A stretch of DNA of 64,000 nt from positions 3,844,001-3,908,000 of the forward strand of contig AP025685.1 of NCBI GenBank assembly GCA_022846635.1, read 5' to 3'. A model generated the notes under the pieces. The model saw nothing but the letters and a program-made list of their open reading frames with translations, did not search any database and had not been told where the DNA came from. Shown piece after piece: positions 33,401-46,545 of the stretch. Within the stretch, counting starts at the first letter, position 1. Every line of letters starts with the position of its first letter. The position numbers and the translations under genes are program-made. Source of the stretch: Salmonella enterica subsp. enterica serovar Choleraesuis. Its GTDB lineage: Bacteria; Pseudomonadota; Gammaproteobacteria; Enterobacterales; Enterobacteriaceae.

Positions 33401-36400
33401 CGGCACCTACGTTGCCTGCCGCATCGGTGGCGGTTGCAGTAAAGCTATGAGCACCGTCAGCCAGCGCGGTAGATGGCGTAAAGCTCCACACGCCACCGGC
33501 ACCTGCCGTCGTGGTTCCCAGGACTTTAGTCCCATCGTAAACCGTGATGGTAGCGCCAACTTCAGAAACACCGCCGATGGTTGGACGGTTATCGTTACTG
33601 TTGCCGTTATTGGCGATGGTACCAGTAACCGGTGCGATATCATCGGTGACAGTCAGCGCCCCAAGGGTCGCTGGTGCTACCGTATCCACAGTGATAGTGA
33701 AGTCCGGCGAGCGCGGGCCAACGTTGCCAACCTGGTCAGTGACGGTAGTCGACAGCACATAGGTACCATCCGTCAGCGCACCCGGCGTGAAACTCCATGC
33801 GCCGTTGGCTCCAGCCGTCGTGGTACCCAGTACCGTCGAGCCGTTGTAGATGGTTACCGTGCTATTGGCTTCCGCCGTGCCGTTCAGTGTTGGCGTATTG
33901 TCGTTAGTGGAGCCGCCGCTGGCAACCAGACCCGTTACCGGCCCGACATTATCAGTCACGGTAATCCCGGTTGCTGCAACCGGCGGTGTGGTATCGATAG
34001 TCAGCGTATAGACCGGCGAAGCACCGCTTATGTTACCCGCCGCATCAGTCACCGTAGTGCTGAAACGGTGGATCCCGTCGTTAAGCGCGCCCGGCGTGTA
34101 GCTCCACGCACCGGCGGCGTTCGCCTGAACGGTGCCCAGCAGCACGCTGCCGTCGTAAATGCTCACCAGGCCCAGAGGCTCTACAGTACCGCGCAGGGTT
34201 GGAGTGTTATCGTCCGACAGCGAACCGCTCGGCAGATCGCCGGTGACCGCACCCACATTGTCACTGACAATCGGCAGCGCTCCCGCCGTCGGCGCTGCGG
34301 TATCCACCGTCAGCGTAAACGGAGGTGTCGCCGCGCTGGTGTTGCCCACTGCGTCTGATACCACCAGCGTCAGGCTGTGCGGGCCATCGCTCAGCGCGTT
34401 AGCCAGCGTCGGCGTGAAGCTCCACGTACCAAGCGCCCCAACGGTAACCGAACCGATAGCCACGCCGCCGTCCAGAATTGTGACAGTGGTAGCCGGGGTG
34501 CCCAGCCCGGAGATAGTTGGCCGGTTATCGTTAGTAGTACCGCCGTTGGCGACGTTACCCAACACTGGAGCCACATCATCGGTTACCGTATAGGTGGTAA
34601 TCGCCGGTGGCGCGACGGTGTTGACGATAATCGAGAACACCGGCGACGGCAGGCTGACGTTACCGGCGGCATCTGTCGCCGTGACGGTAAACGCGTGCGG
34701 CCCCTGGCCCAGAGGCACCGTGGTTGGGAAGGTCCATGCCCCAGTGGTCGCGTTGGCGGTCACCGTACCCAGCAGATTCAGGCCATCATAGACTCTCACC
34801 GTCGCACCCGGCTCTACAGTGCCGCTCAATACCGGCAGCGTGTCGTCGGTGGTGGCGCCGTTGGCCAGGTTACCGGTCACAGCCCCTACATCGTCATTAA
34901 CCGTAATAGCGCCCGGAATAGCCGGAGCCGCGGTGTCCACAGTGATGTTAACCACCGGAGAATTACCGCTGACGTTACCGGCGGCATCGGTAGCGGTTAC
35001 CGACAATGCATGGCTGGTGTTACCCAGCGGCAGCAGCGGAGTAAAGACCCACGAACCATCGGCCAGCGCCCGTGTGGTACCCAGCAGCGTGCTGCCGTCG
35101 TATACCGACACCAGCGCATTGCCTTCTACGCTTCCGGCCGCCCCGGTAAGGGTTGGCAGGGCATCATTAGTGGTACCACCGTTAGGCACATTCCCGGTTA
35201 CCGGCAGAAGATCGTCCGTCACGGTAAATGCTCCCGGCGTTGCCGGTGGGGCAGTATCAATACTCAACGTAAAGGCTGGCGATGGCAGGCTAACGTTACC
35301 TGCCGCATCGGTCGCGGTGGCGGTCAGCACATAGGTGCCGTCCCCCAGTGACGATGGTGCCAGGCTCCAGGTTCCGTCCGGTGCGGCCGTTACTGTCCCG
35401 ACCAGTGTTGAACCGTTATAGACGTTAACGACACTGCCAGCCTCGGCCCGTCCGCTAATGATCGGCGTGTTGTCGTTAGTTACAGCGCCGCTGACCAGCA
35501 ATGGTGAGCCGTCGTTATTAGAAACCGACAGCGCCAGAATCGGTGCCGGTGCCACGGTATCCACCGTGAAATTGAACGGCGGTGACGCGGTGCTTACATT
35601 GCCGATAGCATCTGTTGCGGTCACGGTTAGGCTGTGACCACCGCCCAGCAACACCGGCGTGGTGAAGCTCCACGAGCCGTCCGGATTCGCTGTGGTTGAG
35701 CCCAGTAGCAAAATCCCGTCATAGACCCGAATGGTGCTGCCGCCCTCGGCGCTGCCAGCCGCCCCGGTCAGGGTTGGCGTAGTGTCGTTGGTAGAGCCGT
35801 TCTGGGCAATCGGGCCTGTAATTGGCGCCGCATCGTCGTTCACCGTAAAGCCAGTGACCTGATTCGGTGCCGTGGTATCAACGGTCAGGGTAAAGCCAGT
35901 ACCCGGGCTTTCGTTACCGGCCCGATCAACCACCACCACGGTCAGGTTATGAGTTCCGTCACCCAACGGCGTGGTCGGCGTAATAGTCCACAATCCGGTC
36001 ACGCCCAGCGTAGCCCGGCCCAGCTCAGTATTACCCTCGCGCAGGATAACCGTGCTGCCCACTTCTGTAAGCGGCAGCCCCACCCCGCCGCTAAAGGTCG
36101 GGGTATTATCGTTGGTGGTACCGCCGCTGGTAATTGGCCCAACTCCCGGCGCCACGTCATCGGTCACCACCATAGCAGTGACATCACCCGGCGCTGTCGT
36201 ATCAACCGTGAACTGGAACAGCGGTGTCAGACCGAGCGGCGTAGTGGTAATCACGTGCAAGCCGTTACCGAGACCGGTTCCTGGAGTAATCGACCAGTTA
36301 CCCGCCCCATCGGCAATCGTGGTTCCCAGGAACAGCCCATTGTCATACAGAGTAACCGTGGCACCAATTCCCGCCTTACCGCTAAAGGTCGGCGTGGTGT

Positions 36401-39400
36401 CATTAGTGTAACCACCGCTGGTAATCGGCCCGGTAACCGGGGCGACATCATCGGTGACCACAAGGTCTGTAATACCGCCAAACAGACCGCTGGTATCAAT
36501 GGTCACATTCACACCAAGGGTTGGAGGGCTTTCATTACCCGCTTGATCCACTACCCGCGCGGTGAAGTTGTGCGGGCCGTCGGCCAGCGGCGCATCCGGG
36601 GTAAAGCTCCAGATGCCAAGCGTACCCACCGTGACGCTACCAATCAGCGTGTTTCCATCGTAGATATTAACGGTCGCGCCCACATCCAATACCAGCGCCG
36701 CGCCGGTAAAGGTTGGTCGGTTATCGTCGGTAGTGCCGCCGCCAATATTGATCCCGAGATCGTTATTGACCAGCAGCGCGGCAATTCCTATCGGTGCCGA
36801 ACCGTCGATATCCAGCGTCAGATCCGGCGAGAATCCGCTAACGTTGCCCGCTGCATCGGTGGCGGTGACATTAAACGTATGGTTTCCGTCCGCCAGCGAA
36901 GGCGTGGTAAAGCTCCACTTGCCCGTTGCGTCGGCGGTGACAGTACCAATTGCAACCGGATTGCCATCCTGATAGATGTTGACCGTCGCATTCGCTTCCA
37001 CCACCCCACTCAGGGTTGGCGTCCGATCGTTGGTCAGCCCAGCATTCGGCCCCGTAGTCGGTATTGTCCCCTCATACAGCGGTACATTATCGGTCGCGGT
37101 AATGACTCCTGGCGTAGCTGGTGCCGTGGTATCCACGGTGATGGCAAACGAGCCTGACGGTCCGCTCACGTTGCCCGCTTTATCGGTCACGGTAGTGATG
37201 AAGTTATAGGTACCATCAGCAAGCGCGCTACCAGCATCAACGCCAGGCGTAAAGGTCCAGGTACCGCCCGGATCCGAGACCGATGCGGTTCCCAGGACGC
37301 TGGAACCGTTGTAGATAGTCACCGTGCTGCCAGGCTCGGCGCTTCCGCTCAGCGTTGGCGTCGGGTCGTTAGTGACACCGCCCGCCGTCAGCTGGCCGAC
37401 AACCCCACCGGCCACATTATCGTTCACCACCAGGCCGGTCACCGGCCCTGGCGCTACGGTATCCACGTTCAGGCTGAATACAGGTGAAGCCGGGCCTTCG
37501 TTGCCCGCCGCATCGGTGGCCTTAGCGGTGATGGTATGAGCCCCTTCGCCCAGCGGTGCAGATGGGGTAAAGCTCCAGCTACCGTCCACCGCTGAGGCCG
37601 TGGCGGTGCCCAGCGCCGTTGCACCGTCATAGATGGTGACCGTGCTGCCCAGCTCTGCCGTGCCGCTAAAGGTTGGCGTGGTATCGTTGGTAAAACCGTT
37701 AGTGATAGGACCGGTTTGCGGATCCACATTGTCGGTCGCGGTAATCGTGCTGACGGCGCCCGGCAAAATAGTGTCGACGTTTAACGTAAACGACGGATTC
37801 CCGGTAGAGACGTTTCCTGCCGCATCGGTCACTACCACCGTGATAGTGTGCTGCCCCTGTCCCAGCGGGTTATCCGGATCGAGGCTCCAGTCGCCATTCT
37901 GATCCACCAGCACTTCGCCCAGTTTCGTGGTCCCTTCATACAGCGCGACCGTAGTGCCTGCTTCCGCGTGTCCGCTGAAGGTCGGCGTGACGTCATTGGT
38001 GCTGGCCCCGCCCGCAAGCGGTCCGGTCACCGGAGCCTGATCATCGCTGACCACCAGCCCGGTTACTGCATCCGGCGCAATGCTGTCGACAATAATAACG
38101 TGCGGTGCCGAAGCCGTACTCTGGTTACCCGCTGCATCCTCTACGACCGTGGTATAGCTATGGCTACCCTGAGTCAGATCTGTTCCTGGCGTCCAGGTCC
38201 AGCTACCGAGATTATTGACCGGTATCGTCGCCACCCATACCCCGTTATCAAACAGAATAACGTTGCTGTTTGGCTCGGCGGTACCGTTGAGGGTCGGGGT
38301 CAGATCGTTGGTAGAGTCACCGTCGTTTACTGGCCCAAGCCCCGGCAGCATATTATCAAAGATAGTGAAGCTGCCGGTTGGGTTCGGCGCGACGGTGTCG
38401 ATGGTCAGCTCAAAGGCTGGCGATGCGCCAACGCTGACGTTGCCCGCTTTATCCGTCACCGTAGTCGTGATGCTGTAGTCGTCATCCAGCAGCGGTGTCG
38501 ACGGAGTAAAGCTCCACACCCCGTTAGCATCCGCAACCGTGGTACCCAACAGCTCGGTGCCATTGTTGTAGAAGCTGACCGTACTTCCCGCTTCAGCATT
38601 GCCGCTAAAGGTTGGGGTACTGTCATTAGTGCTGTCGCCGCTGGTCAGTAACCCGGTAACCGGTGCCGAATCGTCGGTCACCGCCAGATTGGTAACATTC
38701 GCAGGCGGCGTGGTGTCGATAAACAGGTCGAACACCGGTGAGGCAGGGCCAACGTTACCGGCGGCATCGGTCGCGGTCGCCGTCAGGTTATATTCACCGT
38801 CGACCAGATTGCCCGATGGCGTAAAGGTCCAGCTGCCGTCGGTAGAGGATGCCGTAGCGGTTCCCAACAGCGTCGTGCCGTTATAAATACTGACGGTGCT
38901 GCCAGGTTCGGCGGTCCCGGTCAGAGTCGGCGTTGGATCGTTGGTGCTGCCGCCGGTCAGAACTGGTCCTATGCCCGGAGCGACATTATCCGAAACCGTA
39001 AAGACCGGGGCCGCTGTCGGCGCGGTCGCATCCACTTCCAGCACAAAATCGGCCGAAGCGTTGCTCACGTTACCGGCAATATCGGTTACCGTGGCCGTGA
39101 TGTGGTAAGTCCCTTCGGTCAACGGCGCTGGCGTAAAGCTCCACAGTCCATCCGGGCCTGCCGTTACGGTTCCCAGTACGGCCGCACCGTTATACAGCGT
39201 CACGGTTGCGCCCGCTTCAACCTGTCCGCTAAAGGTTGGCGTGGTGTCGTTGGTGGTACCGCCGTTCGGCACATTGCCGATATCTGGCGCCACGTTGTCG
39301 GTTACTATCAGCGTGGTAATAGTATCCGGCGCGGAGGTATCCACTGAGAAAGTAAAGGCTGGAGACGGTATGCTGACGTTGCCTGCGGCATCGGTCGCCG

Positions 39401-42400
39401 TTGCGGTCAGGCTGTAGTTACCATCCGGCAGCGGCGACGTCGGCGCAAAGCTCCATATTCCGTTACCATCCGCCTGGCCAGTACCTATCAGTACCGAACC
39501 GTTATATACGTTAATAATGCTATTCGGTTCAGCAGTACCGCTCAGGATCGGCGACTTATCGTTGATGTCGTCTCCCGACGTTACAACGCCGGTATCCGGA
39601 GCCACATTGTCGGTTACCGTGACGCCGGAAATCTGTGCCGGCGGCGTGGTGTCGATATTCACGGTCACCGGAGTAGAAACAACGCTGACGTTGCCCGCCG
39701 GGTCGGTAGCCGTGGCAGTCAGCGAATGCACTCCTTCACCCAGCGTCGGCAGCTGAATAGTCCAGACGCCCCCCGGTCCGGCAACTGCCGTACCCAGCAC
39801 CGTAGTGCCATTAGTGTCGTAAACAATAACCGTCGAGCCCTGCTCCGCCACGCCGCTTATGGTCGGCGTGGTATCGCTGGTACTACCCCCGCCCGCAAGC
39901 GGCGCGCCATCGCCCGCCACCACCAGACCGGTGACCGGCCCAGGAGGCGTGGTATCGACGGTGAAGCTAAAGCCTGGTGACGCCACGCTGACATTGCCCG
40001 CGGCATCGGTCGCGGTAGCAGTCAGGGTGTAATCACCATCGCCCAGGGCGGTAGTCGGTTTCACGCTCCAGTTACCGTTAGCATCGGCCTGGGTGGTGGC
40101 AACCAGCGTCGGGCCGTTATAGATATTAACGGTGCTATTGGCTTCGGCCAGCCCACTCAGGGTCGGACGGTTGTCGTTAATTTCGGCGTCAGGGGCAACC
40201 ACGCCGGTCCCCGGCTGCTGGGTGTCAGTGACCGTAATCCCTGCAATCGGCGACGGCGGCGTCAAATCGATAGTGATAACGGTCGGCGGTGAAGCCACGC
40301 TTACGTTACCCGCGGCGTCTGTCGCGGTCGCGGTAAGAGTGTGCGAGCCTTCGCCCAGCGCTGCGATAGGCAGTGTCCAGTTGCCGTTCGGCCCGGCCTG
40401 CACCGTGCCCAATACCGTCGTACCATCACTGTCGTAAACGGTAATAAGGGCATTGGCCTCGCTGGTACCGCTCACGGTCAGCGTGGTGTCATTGGTGCTG
40501 CCTCCCGGTGCAACGACTCCGTCATCCGCAGTGATAGTCAGCGCGGCTATCTGCGCCGGCGGCGCGGTATCAACCGTCAGGTTAAAGGCCGGTGATTTCA
40601 CGCTGGTGTTGCCAGCAGCATCAGTCACCGTTGCACTCAGGCTATGCGAGCCTTCACTCAGCGAGGTACCCGGTGTAAAGCTCCATTCCCCGGTGCCGTT
40701 GGCCTGCGCGGTACCCAGCACGGTATTGCCATCGTAAATGGTGACCGTGGAGTTAGGTTCCGCCATCCCGCTTAGGGTTGGCGTATTGTCATTGGTGGCC
40801 CCACCGTTGGTGATTGGGCCAACAACCGGTGCCTGGTCATCAGTCACGATCAGTCCGGTAATAGTCGCCGGAATACCGCCATCGATTTCCAGAACAAACG
40901 GCGGCGAGATTGCGCTGGTATTGCCAGCGGCATCCACGACGGCGGTGGTAATCTGATGAGTACCATCGAGCAGCGGGCTGCCAGGGATAAAGCCCCACTG
41001 ACCGTCTGCCTCTACTTTAGTAAGACCAATCAGTATCCCATTGTCGTAGATATTTACCGTGGTTCCCGGCTCGGCGGTGCCGCTAATAATTGGGGTGCCA
41101 TCGTTGGTGGCATCCCCGCTTTGCAGCTGGCCGATATTCGGGCTTTGATCGTCCACCACAGTCAGGTTACCCACCGGATCCGGCGCTACCGTATCGACAG
41201 TGATGACAAACGGCTGGGATGGCGGCGACTGAGTACCGAAATTATTCAGCACAAAGGTAAAGCTGTGGTCTCCCTCAGAGAGTGCACTGCTCGGCTGCCA
41301 GCTCCATGTTCCGAGCGGAGGAATAACCTGAACCGAACCAATCAGCACGCCGTTATCATAGATATCAACGGTACTACCCAGGGTAGAGCCAGTTGAAGTT
41401 CCAAGGAAGTTTGGCTGGTTATCGTTGGTAGAGCCACCGTTCGAAATTTGGCCCACAATCGGAGACACATCATCAAGAACGATCGTCAAATTGACCGAAT
41501 CAGACGGCGGCGAAATTACCAGTATGAACGGTGGGGACTGCGGGCTAATATTGCCAGCACCATCGGTCACTACTGTGGTAAAGGTATGCCCCCCCGAACT
41601 CAATGGCGCATCTGGGGTAAACTCCCAGGCCCCGCTACCGTCCACCAGCGCGGTTCCCAGCAGCGTACTGCCATCATAGATGCTAACCGTAGTGCCCGCT
41701 TCGGCGGTGCCTCTGAAGGTTGGCGTAGTGTCATCGGTGGTGGTGCCATTGAGCAGTACGCCCTGCGAAGCGCCGACGTTATCCGACACCTCAAAATCGC
41801 CAACCGCCGGCGGTGGTACGGTATCAACAGTGAAGTCCAGTGCCGCAGTTGGGGCGCTGGTATTACCCACTGCATCTACTGCTACGGCGGTCAGGCTGTG
41901 ATTGCCATCGGCCAGCGGTGTGGTCAGTTCTAACCCCCAGTTGCCGTTAGCATCAACAGGCACCCGGGCAATCTCAATGCTGCCGTCATAAATAATGACC
42001 TGAGATCCTGGCTCCGCCTTACCGCTGAGGATCGGCGTATTATCATTGGTCTCTTCACCGGCGACGATAGTCCCCACTTCCGGATCAACGTTATCGGTGG
42101 CGATAAACATCGTGACCGGATCTGGTGCCGCAGTATCTACCGTCAGCACAAAGTCTGGCGAAGCCCCGCTGACGTTGCCGGCCGCATCGGTGACCGTGGT
42201 GGTGATATGGTGCGTACTGTCTGACAGCGGCGTATCTGGAATAAAGCCCCATTTACCGTCACTGCCCACGGTGACGGTTCCCAGAACCTGGGCGCCATCG
42301 TAAATGGTGACCGTAGTGCCTGGTTCAGCGGTGCCGCTAATGATCGGAGTACCATCGTTTGTCGACCCGCCACTGGTCAGCTGGCCAATTCCAGGAGCCC

Positions 42401-45400
42401 GATCGTCAACAATAATCAGGTTTGAAACCGGATCCGGCGCCGTGGTATCTACCGTCACCACAAACGGTTCCGACGGAGCCGACGGACCGCTGCCGTTATC
42501 TACGGTGAAGGTGACGCTATGTGAACCTTCACCCAACGCCGGAGAAGGCGTATAGCTCCAGTTACCATTGCCATCTACCGGGATCGTCGTTACCGGGACG
42601 CCATTGTCATAAATCGTCAGCGTACTGTTTGGCGCGGCGCTGCCGCTAAAGGTTGGCGTGTTGTCATTGGTTGCGGCGCCGTTTGTCAGCGGCCCGGTGA
42701 CCGGGTTGACGTCATCGGTCACCACCAGATCGCTAATCGGTCCTGCTATTGGCGCAATGTTCAGGTCAAATCCAGAAGACGGCTGGCTGGTGTTGCCCGC
42801 GCGGTCTACGACCTCAGTCGTAAAGTGGTGTGCGCCATTGGCCAGTGGTGCATCCGGTGTAAAGCTCCAGTTACCGTTAGAGTCAACGGTAGCCTGACCC
42901 AGAAGCGTTCCATTGTCGTAGATATTTACCGTATTGCCCGACACTGCTTTACCGGCAAAAGTCGGCGTGGTGTCATCGGTGGTGCTGCCGCTGGTGAGTT
43001 TACCTTGTACCGGCCCAACATTGTCCGTCACCGTAATATTGAAGGCCGCCAAAGGGATCGTTGTATCAACGCTAAATACCAGCTCATCCGTTGGCAGGCT
43101 GGCATTGCCAGCGGCATCTACCACCACCACGGTCAGGCCGTGAGGCCCGTCGGATAACGGCGTGGTCAGCTCCAGTCCCCAGTTGCCGTTGGCATCGGTC
43201 ACGGTGTGGGCGATCTCGATGCCTTTGTCATAGATGATTATTTCACTGCCAGGCTCAGCCTTACCGCTAAGTACCGGCGTGCTGTCGTTGGTAACATCGC
43301 CAGAGACGATGGTACCGACTACCGGCGCCTGGTTATCAGTTGCAATAAACGCAGTCGCCGCATCCGGCGCTACTGTATCAACCACCAGCACAAAATCCGG
43401 AGAGGAGACACTGACGTTACCGGCAGCGTCCGTCACGGTAGTGGAGAGATGGTGTGTGCCATCGCTCAGGGCGACTCCCGGGATAAGTCCCCATTGGCCA
43501 TCGCTGCCCACCACGGCAGTGCCAATGACGGTGCTGCCATCATAAACAGTCACCGTGGTTCCCGGCTCAGCGGTACCACTGATAACTGGCGTGCCATCGT
43601 TGGTGGTATCGCCGCTAACCAGTTGACCGATGTTCGGGTTGAGATCATCCACCACAGTCAGATTACCTGCCGGATCTGGTGCGGTAGTGTCGACAGTCAG
43701 TACAAACGGCTCAGATTGAACCTGAGTTCCGACATCGACAAAAGTGAAACTATGGTTACCTTCGCTCAGTGCCTGAGGTGTGAAGTTCCAGGTTCCATCA
43801 AGGGGGTTGACAATAACAAGCACATTGAGCAGCACACCATTGTCATAAACCTGCAGAATACTTCCCGGAGAGCCTGTCCCGCTAAAGGATGGTGTCGAGT
43901 CATTTGTTGTGGCACCGTTGGCCAGCGGCCCGGTAATCGGTGCCACATCATCAAGTACAAGCAGATTTTCTATTGGCCCAACGGGTGCCTGAACAGTGAT
44001 CTCAACGGGTTCAGTACCAGGGCTAACGTTACCGGCAGCATCTGTCGAAGTGATGATAAAGCTATGCGTCCCATTTGCCAGTGGCACATCTGGAGTAAAT
44101 TCCCAGCTACCGTCTGCATTTGCTACCACGGTCCCCAATAGCGTATTGCCATCGTAGATGCTCACCGTTGAACCATCTTCTGCGCTACCGACACCGCCAA
44201 TAAAGGTCGGTCTCGAGTCATTGGTGGTTTCACCATCGGCTAACTCGCCGGTGTCGGGGGTAACATCATCATTGATGGTAAAATTGCTGACAACTGGAGG
44301 CGGTACAGCATCGACCGTAAAGTCGATAGGGTCGGTAGTTGGCCCGACGTTACCTGCGGCGTCAGTAGCGTTGGCGGTCAGGCTGTGCGGCCCGTCACCC
44401 AGCGCGGCCAGCTCAAGCCCCCAGTTGCCATTGGCGTCGGCGATTGCTGTGCCAATAGGCGTTGTCCCACCATTGTCATAGATATTAACCGTACTGCCGG
44501 GCTCGGCCTTACCGCTGATAACAGGCGTGGTGTCATTAGTGGTTTCACCGTCAGAGATAGTCCCTACGCCGGGCTCCTGGTTATCAGTAACGATAAGCAT
44601 GGTTACCTGACCCGGGTCTTGCGTGTCTATGGTTACAACAAACGCGCCGCTGGCATTAGTAGTATGCCCAAGAGAATCCGAGACCTTAGTGGTAAAGCTA
44701 TGAACCCCATCACCAAGCGGTGAAGTTGGGGTAAAGCTCCATGCGCCGTTAGCGCCAGCTTGTGCCGTACCCAGTAGCGTAGCGCCGTCAAAAATGCTTA
44801 CGGTGGTATTTGCCGGAGCGGAGCCGCTAAAGGTCGGGGTATTGTCGTTAGTTATCCCACCGTGGGCGATAGGGCCGGTATTCAGCGGCTTATCGTCGGT
44901 GATTATCAGGTTAGTGACTTCATCCAGAGGCGTTTCATCAACATCAGAATCGCTGTCAGAATCGGAGTCACTGTCGGAATCGGAGTCGCTGTCGGAATCG
45001 GAGTCGCTGTCGGAATCGGAGTCGCTGTCGGAATCGGAGTCGCTGTCGGAATCGGAGTCGCTGTCAGAATCGGAGTCGCTGTCAGAATCGGAGTCGCTGT
45101 CGGAATCGGAGTCGGAGTCGGAGTCTGTGTCTGAATCGCTGTCAGCATCAGCATCTGCGTCAGAATCTGAGTCGCTATCGGAGTCAGAGTCGCTGTCAGA
45201 ATCAGAGTCACTATCATCCCGATGATGATGGCCACCGCCACCACTATTGTTAGCAGCAATCGCAATACCACCGCCAATAGCTGCGGCGGCAAGGGCGCCT
45301 AGCGCCCATGCTCCGGCATTGTTATCGCTTTGATCGAGCATAAGAGCATTTATATCGGCCAGTGGCTCAAAATGCAGACCCGCCTGAGGATCTTTTACCC

Positions 45401-45659
45401 ACCACAATGCGCCGTTGGCATCTTCAAATACCAGCTCATTGCCATGCCCCTGGGCATCAACAACGAAGTAGTTTTGTATCGTGACTTTTTCGCCCGTTTT
45501 TAAGGTAATGACCAGGTCATTGCCCGAACGGCTAAGTGCAGCGATATCCTGAGGATTAATTTTCAATTTAACGATACTGGAAGAAATCACGCTCGCAGAT
45601 TCACCAGTAACTGTAGAGGTCGCGCCGCCATTCCGGGCAGTAATAGATATATTGGCCAT
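30402..45659 (-). CDS. Giant BapA-type repetitive adhesin exported by type I secretion
   Basis: 5085-residue surface protein. Residues 1-~120 match the BapA prefix-like domain ([33 protein letters not shown], split by reading). Next come a hydrophobic Ala/Gly segment (~115-138), [10 protein letters not shown], a Ser-Asp tract (~147-238) and about 38 Ig-like repeats of ~100 residues (to ~4195). The repeat consensus is [36 protein letters not shown]. Two ~260-residue modules follow (~4208-4720) with [16 protein letters not shown], then VCBS-like segments with [21 protein letters not shown]. The type I secretion signal is C-terminal (~4960-5085; [32 protein letters not shown]). No AAG-type LapG cleavage site is evident in the first 150 residues. 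Likely role: biofilm or surface adhesion. It is a single intact frame. Confidence 0.93.
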   Translation of the reverse strand: MANISITARNGGATSTVTGESASVISSSIVKLKINPQDIAALSRSGNDLVITLKTGEKVTIQNYFVVDAQGHGNELVFEDANGALWWVKDPQAGLHFEPLADINALMLDQSDNNAGAWALGALAAAAIGGGIAIAANNSGGGGHHHRDDSDSDSDSDSDSDSDSDSDADADADSDSDTDSDSDSDSDSDSDSDSDSDSDSDSDSDSDSDSDSDSDSDSDSDSDSDSDSDSDSDSDSDSDVDETPLDEVTNLIITDDKPLNTGPIAHGGITNDNTPTFSGSAPANTTVSIFDGATLLGTAQAGANGAWSFTPTSPLGDGVHSFTTKVSDSLGHTTNASGAFVVTIDTQDPGQVTMLIVTDNQEPGVGTISDGETTNDTTPVISGKAEPGSTVNIYDNGGTTPIGTAIADANGNWGLELAALGDGPHSLTANATDAAGNVGPTTDPIDFTVDAVPPPVVSNFTINDDVTPDTGELADGETTNDSRPTFIGGVGSAEDGSTVSIYDGNTLLGTVVANADGSWEFTPDVPLANGTHSFIITSTDAAGNVSPGTEPVEITVQAPVGPIENLLVLDDVAPITGPLANGATTNDSTPSFSGTGSPGSILQVYDNGVLLNVLVIVNPLDGTWNFTPQALSEGNHSFTFVDVGTQVQSEPFVLTVDTTAPDPAGNLTVVDDLNPNIGQLVSGDTTNDGTPVISGTAEPGTTVTVYDGSTVIGTAVVGSDGQWGLIPGVALSDGTHHLSTTVTDAAGNVSVSSPDFVLVVDTVAPDAATAFIATDNQAPVVGTIVSGDVTNDSTPVLSGKAEPGSEIIIYDKGIEIAHTVTDANGNWGLELTTPLSDGPHGLTVVVVDAAGNASLPTDELVFSVDTTIPLAAFNITVTDNVGPVQGKLTSGSTTDDTTPTFAGKAVSGNTVNIYDNGTLLGQATVDSNGNWSFTPDAPLANGAHHFTTEVVDRAGNTSQPSSGFDLNIAPIAGPISDLVVTDDVNPVTGPLTNGAATNDNTPTFSGSAAPNSTLTIYDNGVPVTTIPVDGNGNWSYTPSPALGEGSHSVTFTVDNGSGPSAPSEPFVVTVDTTAPDPVSNLIIVDDRAPGIGQLTSGGSTNDGTPIISGTAEPGTTVTIYDGAQVLGTVTVGSDGKWGFIPDTPLSDSTHHITTTVTDAAGNVSGASPDFVLTVDTAAPDPVTMFIATDNVDPEVGTIVAGEETNDNTPILSGKAEPGSQVIIYDGSIEIARVPVDANGNWGLELTTPLADGNHSLTAVAVDAVGNTSAPTAALDFTVDTVPPPAVGDFEVSDNVGASQGVLLNGTTTDDTTPTFRGTAEAGTTVSIYDGSTLLGTALVDGSGAWEFTPDAPLSSGGHTFTTVVTDGAGNISPQSPPFILVISPPSDSVNLTIVLDDVSPIVGQISNGGSTNDNQPNFLGTSTGSTLGSTVDIYDNGVLIGSVQVIPPLGTWSWQPSSALSEGDHSFTFVLNNFGTQSPPSQPFVITVDTVAPDPVGNLTVVDDQSPNIGQLQSGDATNDGTPIISGTAEPGTTVNIYDNGILIGLTKVEADGQWGFIPGSPLLDGTHQITTAVVDAAGNTSAISPPFVLEIDGGIPATITGLIVTDDQAPVVGPITNGGATNDNTPTLSGMAEPNSTVTIYDGNTVLGTAQANGTGEWSFTPGTSLSEGSHSLSATVTDAAGNTSVKSPAFNLTVDTAPPAQIAALTITADDGVVAPGGSTNDTTLTVSGTSEANALITVYDSDGTTVLGTVQAGPNGNWTLPIAALGEGSHTLTATATDAAGNVSVASPPTVITIDLTPPSPIAGITVTDTQQPGTGVVAPDAEINDNRPTLSGLAEANSTVNIYNGPTLVATTQADANGNWSVKPTTALGDGDYTLTATATDAAGNVSVASPGFSFTVDTTPPGPVTGLVVAGDGAPLAGGGSTSDTTPTISGVAEQGSTVIVYDTNGTTVLGTAVAGPGGVWTIQLPTLGEGVHSLTATATDPAGNVSVVSTPVTVNIDTTPPAQISGVTVTDNVAPDTGVVTSGDDINDKSPILSGTAEPNSIINVYNGSVLIGTGQADGNGIWSFAPTSPLPDGNYSLTATATDAAGNVSIPSPAFTFSVDTSAPDTITTLIVTDNVAPDIGNVPNGGTTNDTTPTFSGQVEAGATVTLYNGAAVLGTVTAGPDGLWSFTPAPLTEGTYHITATVTDIAGNVSNASADFVLEVDATAPTAAPVFTVSDNVAPGIGPVLTGGSTNDPTPTLTGTAEPGSTVSIYNGTTLLGTATASSTDGSWTFTPSGNLVDGEYNLTATATDAAGNVGPASPVFDLFIDTTPPANVTNLAVTDDSAPVTGLLTSGDSTNDSTPTFSGNAEAGSTVSFYNNGTELLGTTVADANGVWSFTPSTPLLDDDYSITTTVTDKAGNVSVGASPAFELTIDTVAPNPTGSFTIFDNMLPGLGPVNDGDSTNDLTPTLNGTAEPNSNVILFDNGVWVATIPVNNLGSWTWTPGTDLTQGSHSYTTVVEDAAGNQSTASAPHVIIVDSIAPDAVTGLVVSDDQAPVTGPLAGGASTNDVTPTFSGHAEAGTTVALYEGTTKLGEVLVDQNGDWSLDPDNPLGQGQHTITVVVTDAAGNVSTGNPSFTLNVDTILPGAVSTITATDNVDPQTGPITNGFTNDTTPTFSGTAELGSTVTIYDGATALGTATASAVDGSWSFTPSAPLGEGAHTITAKATDAAGNEGPASPVFSLNVDTVAPGPVTGLVVNDNVAGGVVGQLTAGGVTNDPTPTLSGSAEPGSTVTIYNGSSVLGTASVSDPGGTWTFTPGVDAGSALADGTYNFITTVTDKAGNVSGPSGSFAITVDTTAPATPGVITATDNVPLYEGTIPTTGPNAGLTNDRTPTLSGVVEANATVNIYQDGNPVAIGTVTADATGKWSFTTPSLADGNHTFNVTATDAAGNVSGFSPDLTLDIDGSAPIGIAALLVNNDLGINIGGGTTDDNRPTFTGAALVLDVGATVNIYDGNTLIGSVTVGTLGIWSFTPDAPLADGPHNFTARVVDQAGNESPPTLGVNVTIDTSGLFGGITDLVVTDDVAPVTGPITSGGYTNDTTPTFSGKAGIGATVTLYDNGLFLGTTIADGAGNWSITPGTGLGNGLHVITTTPLGLTPLFQFTVDTTAPGDVTAMVVTDDVAPGVGPITSGGTTNDNTPTFSGGVGLPLTEVGSTVILREGNTELGRATLGVTGLWTITPTTPLGDGTHNLTVVVVDRAGNESPGTGFTLTVDTTAPNQVTGFTVNDDAAPITGPIAQNGSTNDTTPTLTGAAGSAEGGSTIRVYDGILLLGSTTANPDGSWSFTTPVLLGGGHSLTVTATDAIGNVSTASPPFNFTVDTVAPAPILALSVSNNDGSPLLVSGAVTNDNTPIISGRAEAGSVVNVYNGSTLVGTVTAAPDGTWSLAPSSLGDGTYVLTATATDAAGNVSLPSPAFTLSIDTAPPATPGAFTVTDDLLPVTGNVPNGGTTNDALPTLTGAAGSVEGNALVSVYDGSTLLGTTRALADGSWVFTPLLPLGNTSHALSVTATDAAGNVSGNSPVVNITVDTAAPAIPGAITVNDDVGAVTGNLANGATTDDTLPVLSGTVEPGATVRVYDGLNLLGTVTANATTGAWTFPTTVPLGQGPHAFTVTATDAAGNVSLPSPVFSIIVNTVAPPAITTYTVTDDVAPVLGNVANGGTTNDNRPTISGLGTPATTVTILDGGVAIGSVTVGALGTWSFTPTLANALSDGPHSLTLVVSDAVGNTSAATPPFTLTVDTAAPTAGALPIVSDNVGAVTGDLPSGSLSDDNTPTLRGTVEPLGLVSIYDGSVLLGTVQANAAGAWSYTPGALNDGIHRFSTTVTDAAGNISGASPVYTLTIDTTPPVAATGITVTDNVGPVTGLVASGGSTNDNTPTLNGTAEANSTVTIYNGSTVLGTTTAGANGAWSFTPGALTDGTYVLSTTVTDQVGNVGPRSPDFTITVDTVAPATLGALTVTDDIAPVTGTIANNGNSNDNRPTIGGVSEVGATITVYDGTKVLGTTTAGAGGVWSFTPSTALADGAHSFTATATDAAGNVGAASPVFNLNIDTAAPAIITGLTVTDDVAPDLGNLTSGSITNDTRPTFSGVAEANSQVNIYDGNTVIATVTAGANGQWTWTPGTALSSTTHTFAFSATDAAGNEGLKTPVFTLTIDPTIGTQIINAVNDEADLSLTTSIQQITAPTQTTGQNLNVLNLGVGDLLTVNLIQSNQLPTFHVDEGASRALTLQASATGVTLLSTFDLYIYKSNGDGTYSMYQRYDDFLRVLLLTGTSGTTSVTLPAGDYALLLRADDGLSLLTGSQIRVTSDVTTGVFVDTASGTTSGNVMTGVGGGGIDSTPNGTVVSGASIGSASGFTAVGASGVTNIVGTYGTLSISANGNYTYTLKSGVSPSSITGPDVFNYQIKAPNGSTSSAKLTIDLNLPNLHASNDVVQLEVDPVPATINTPGVSNSSFVLASVNLGPVLGADISTSGQLQVDVGQNSSRTFTLSGSVVGVNVGATYDLYVYKYNSSTGQYEQFSFYNNWIVAPLLVGTKTQSFTLNTAGHYVFLLKSDGLLSVATFATMNTSNDVTNTYQAAVESVTGNVITGAGNISGGADTAPAGTVVSNVNGVTVAATGNTTIVGTYGNLVINAQGAYTYTLRSGQPATSLGQETFTYAIRNGASVSTATLTISLPSVGSLAATQSIMATNALLADESVVQESSVQAAAHSATLLATNTETMAHAALVLEFAALPTASGKVDYQILDNQGHLISSGTATTNANSLTASIAVDSAALHDGQYHVQLLDTAGNALNTEFSSVLTSVAVSEQAAAAGVTAQGQIAEIALGELWSSLTLSNESGQQVNEIAGSAKSQTLEGLYGTLTIHSDGSYSYSLRDGVSVADLTHREQFDYTLKAPDGTLSHGTLTIDLHPQIEGSDKADTTVSSAYDDNYSLGAGGDTLIFNLLDNNDATGGNGHNNHWTDFSVSDGDHIDISHLLSDWNGNNQELGQYLSVEHTSSGDTIVSIDRDGDGSKYQPTQLITLDGVQPTLEELLHHDSTANHG
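44940..45217 (-). repeat. Ser-Asp repeat tract of the adhesin built from an 18-bp tandem unit
   Basis: Within the adhesin gene, about 90 codons encode almost only alternating Ser and Asp, with brief Ala/Thr interruptions (DADADAD, DTD) towards the N-terminal end. On the plus strand the core is a tandem of 18-bp units of the type GAATCGGAGTCGCTGTCG in near-identical copies, flanked by more diverged ones. Such arrays change length by slippage in multiples of six residues without breaking the frame. The low-complexity stalk sits between the N-terminal anchor and the Ig-like repeats, resembling the SD region of staphylococcal Clf/Sdr proteins. Confidence 0.93.
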
Positions 45660-45740
45660 TGGGGAAAACCCTCGTCACGCATAAGTAATGAACAGGTTAT
45701 TGTTAACAACCACGCAAATATATCCCGGTGAAAAATATGC

Positions 45741-45775
45741 AGAAAAACCCGCATTTATATAACGCAGGCTTTTTA
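45741..45775 (-). terminator. Candidate attenuator in the adhesin mRNA leader
   Basis: Minus-strand stem AAGCCTGCGT/ATGCGGGTTT (10 pairs with several G-U) around a TATATAA-like loop, followed by five U, about 80 bp before the adhesin ATG. It resembles an intrinsic terminator placed in the 5' leader. The G-U pairs make it only moderately stable. Confidence 0.4.
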
Positions 45776-46545
45776 ACATCATAAAAAACAAGAAATAAAA
45801 CCAAAAACAATACACTTATGAAAAGTTATAAAATTAAATAATTTACTTAATCAACTATTTGCAAAAGGCAACCTACCGCCGTAATGGTTCCCCGCAAACT
45901 CCATAAGGAAAGCGCTGATTAAGTCATCAGAATTAAAATTCTTTTATATGAAATAAATTTATAAAATATAACTTTTCATTATCTATATATAACCCCAAGT
46001 ATATTGCTTACTTTCGAATGAAATTTTGAATATCCACAGATATCCCTCACCGTTATTTCAGATGGAAATTTTGTGATTAGCTTCATGCTTTTTTAGCGAC
46101 CCCAGAGAGTTCAGAGAATCCCTGGCTTTATTCCGTTTATAAAACTCACAAAACGGCAGAAGAGTTTTCTGTTTATACGAGTGTAGACACTATTATTACT
46201 GAAGTGAATAGGATGTTAAGTGACAGTTAACATAAAATTAAGAGAAATCGCAAGGCGGCAACTAACACCATGATTAAAATGAATAAAAATTAATCGCGAA
46301 GTGCAAAAAAAAACCAACAAATCAGATAAAATTGTCACTTAAGGCAAATTTTTTCCCCACTAACCAAAATTGAACTAGCACCGTCCAAAAGCAGGGCGTT
46401 TAAAATTCACACACTGGTAATTCGCAGTTATAGATACAAGGTGACAAGTTTGCGATAAAGTACATCGTGTAGCAGTCAGGGACGATCTCTTTGACTGAAA
46501 AGCAGCCAGTCGATACGCTTTTTATGTTTTTTTGCCACAAACGCA
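45776..46545. other. AT-rich upstream region of the adhesin, no gene seen
   Basis: About 770 bp between the adhesin leader and the pheU promoter, clearly more A+T-rich than the flanking genes, with many A/T runs and no coding frame of note. It must contain the adhesin promoter. Its composition would suit silencing by H-NS, but I could not place promoter elements with confidence. Confidence 0.6.

Noticed and set aside
31185..44723. Many long plus-strand open frames opposite the adhesin (up to ~400 codons)
   Set aside because: They repeat with the Ig-domain period and have low-complexity Val/Ser/Pro or Arg-rich products, as expected for the antisense of a repetitive gene.
44940..45217. CRISPR array
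   Set aside because: The short 18-bp units are contiguous with no spacers and lie in frame inside the adhesin gene.
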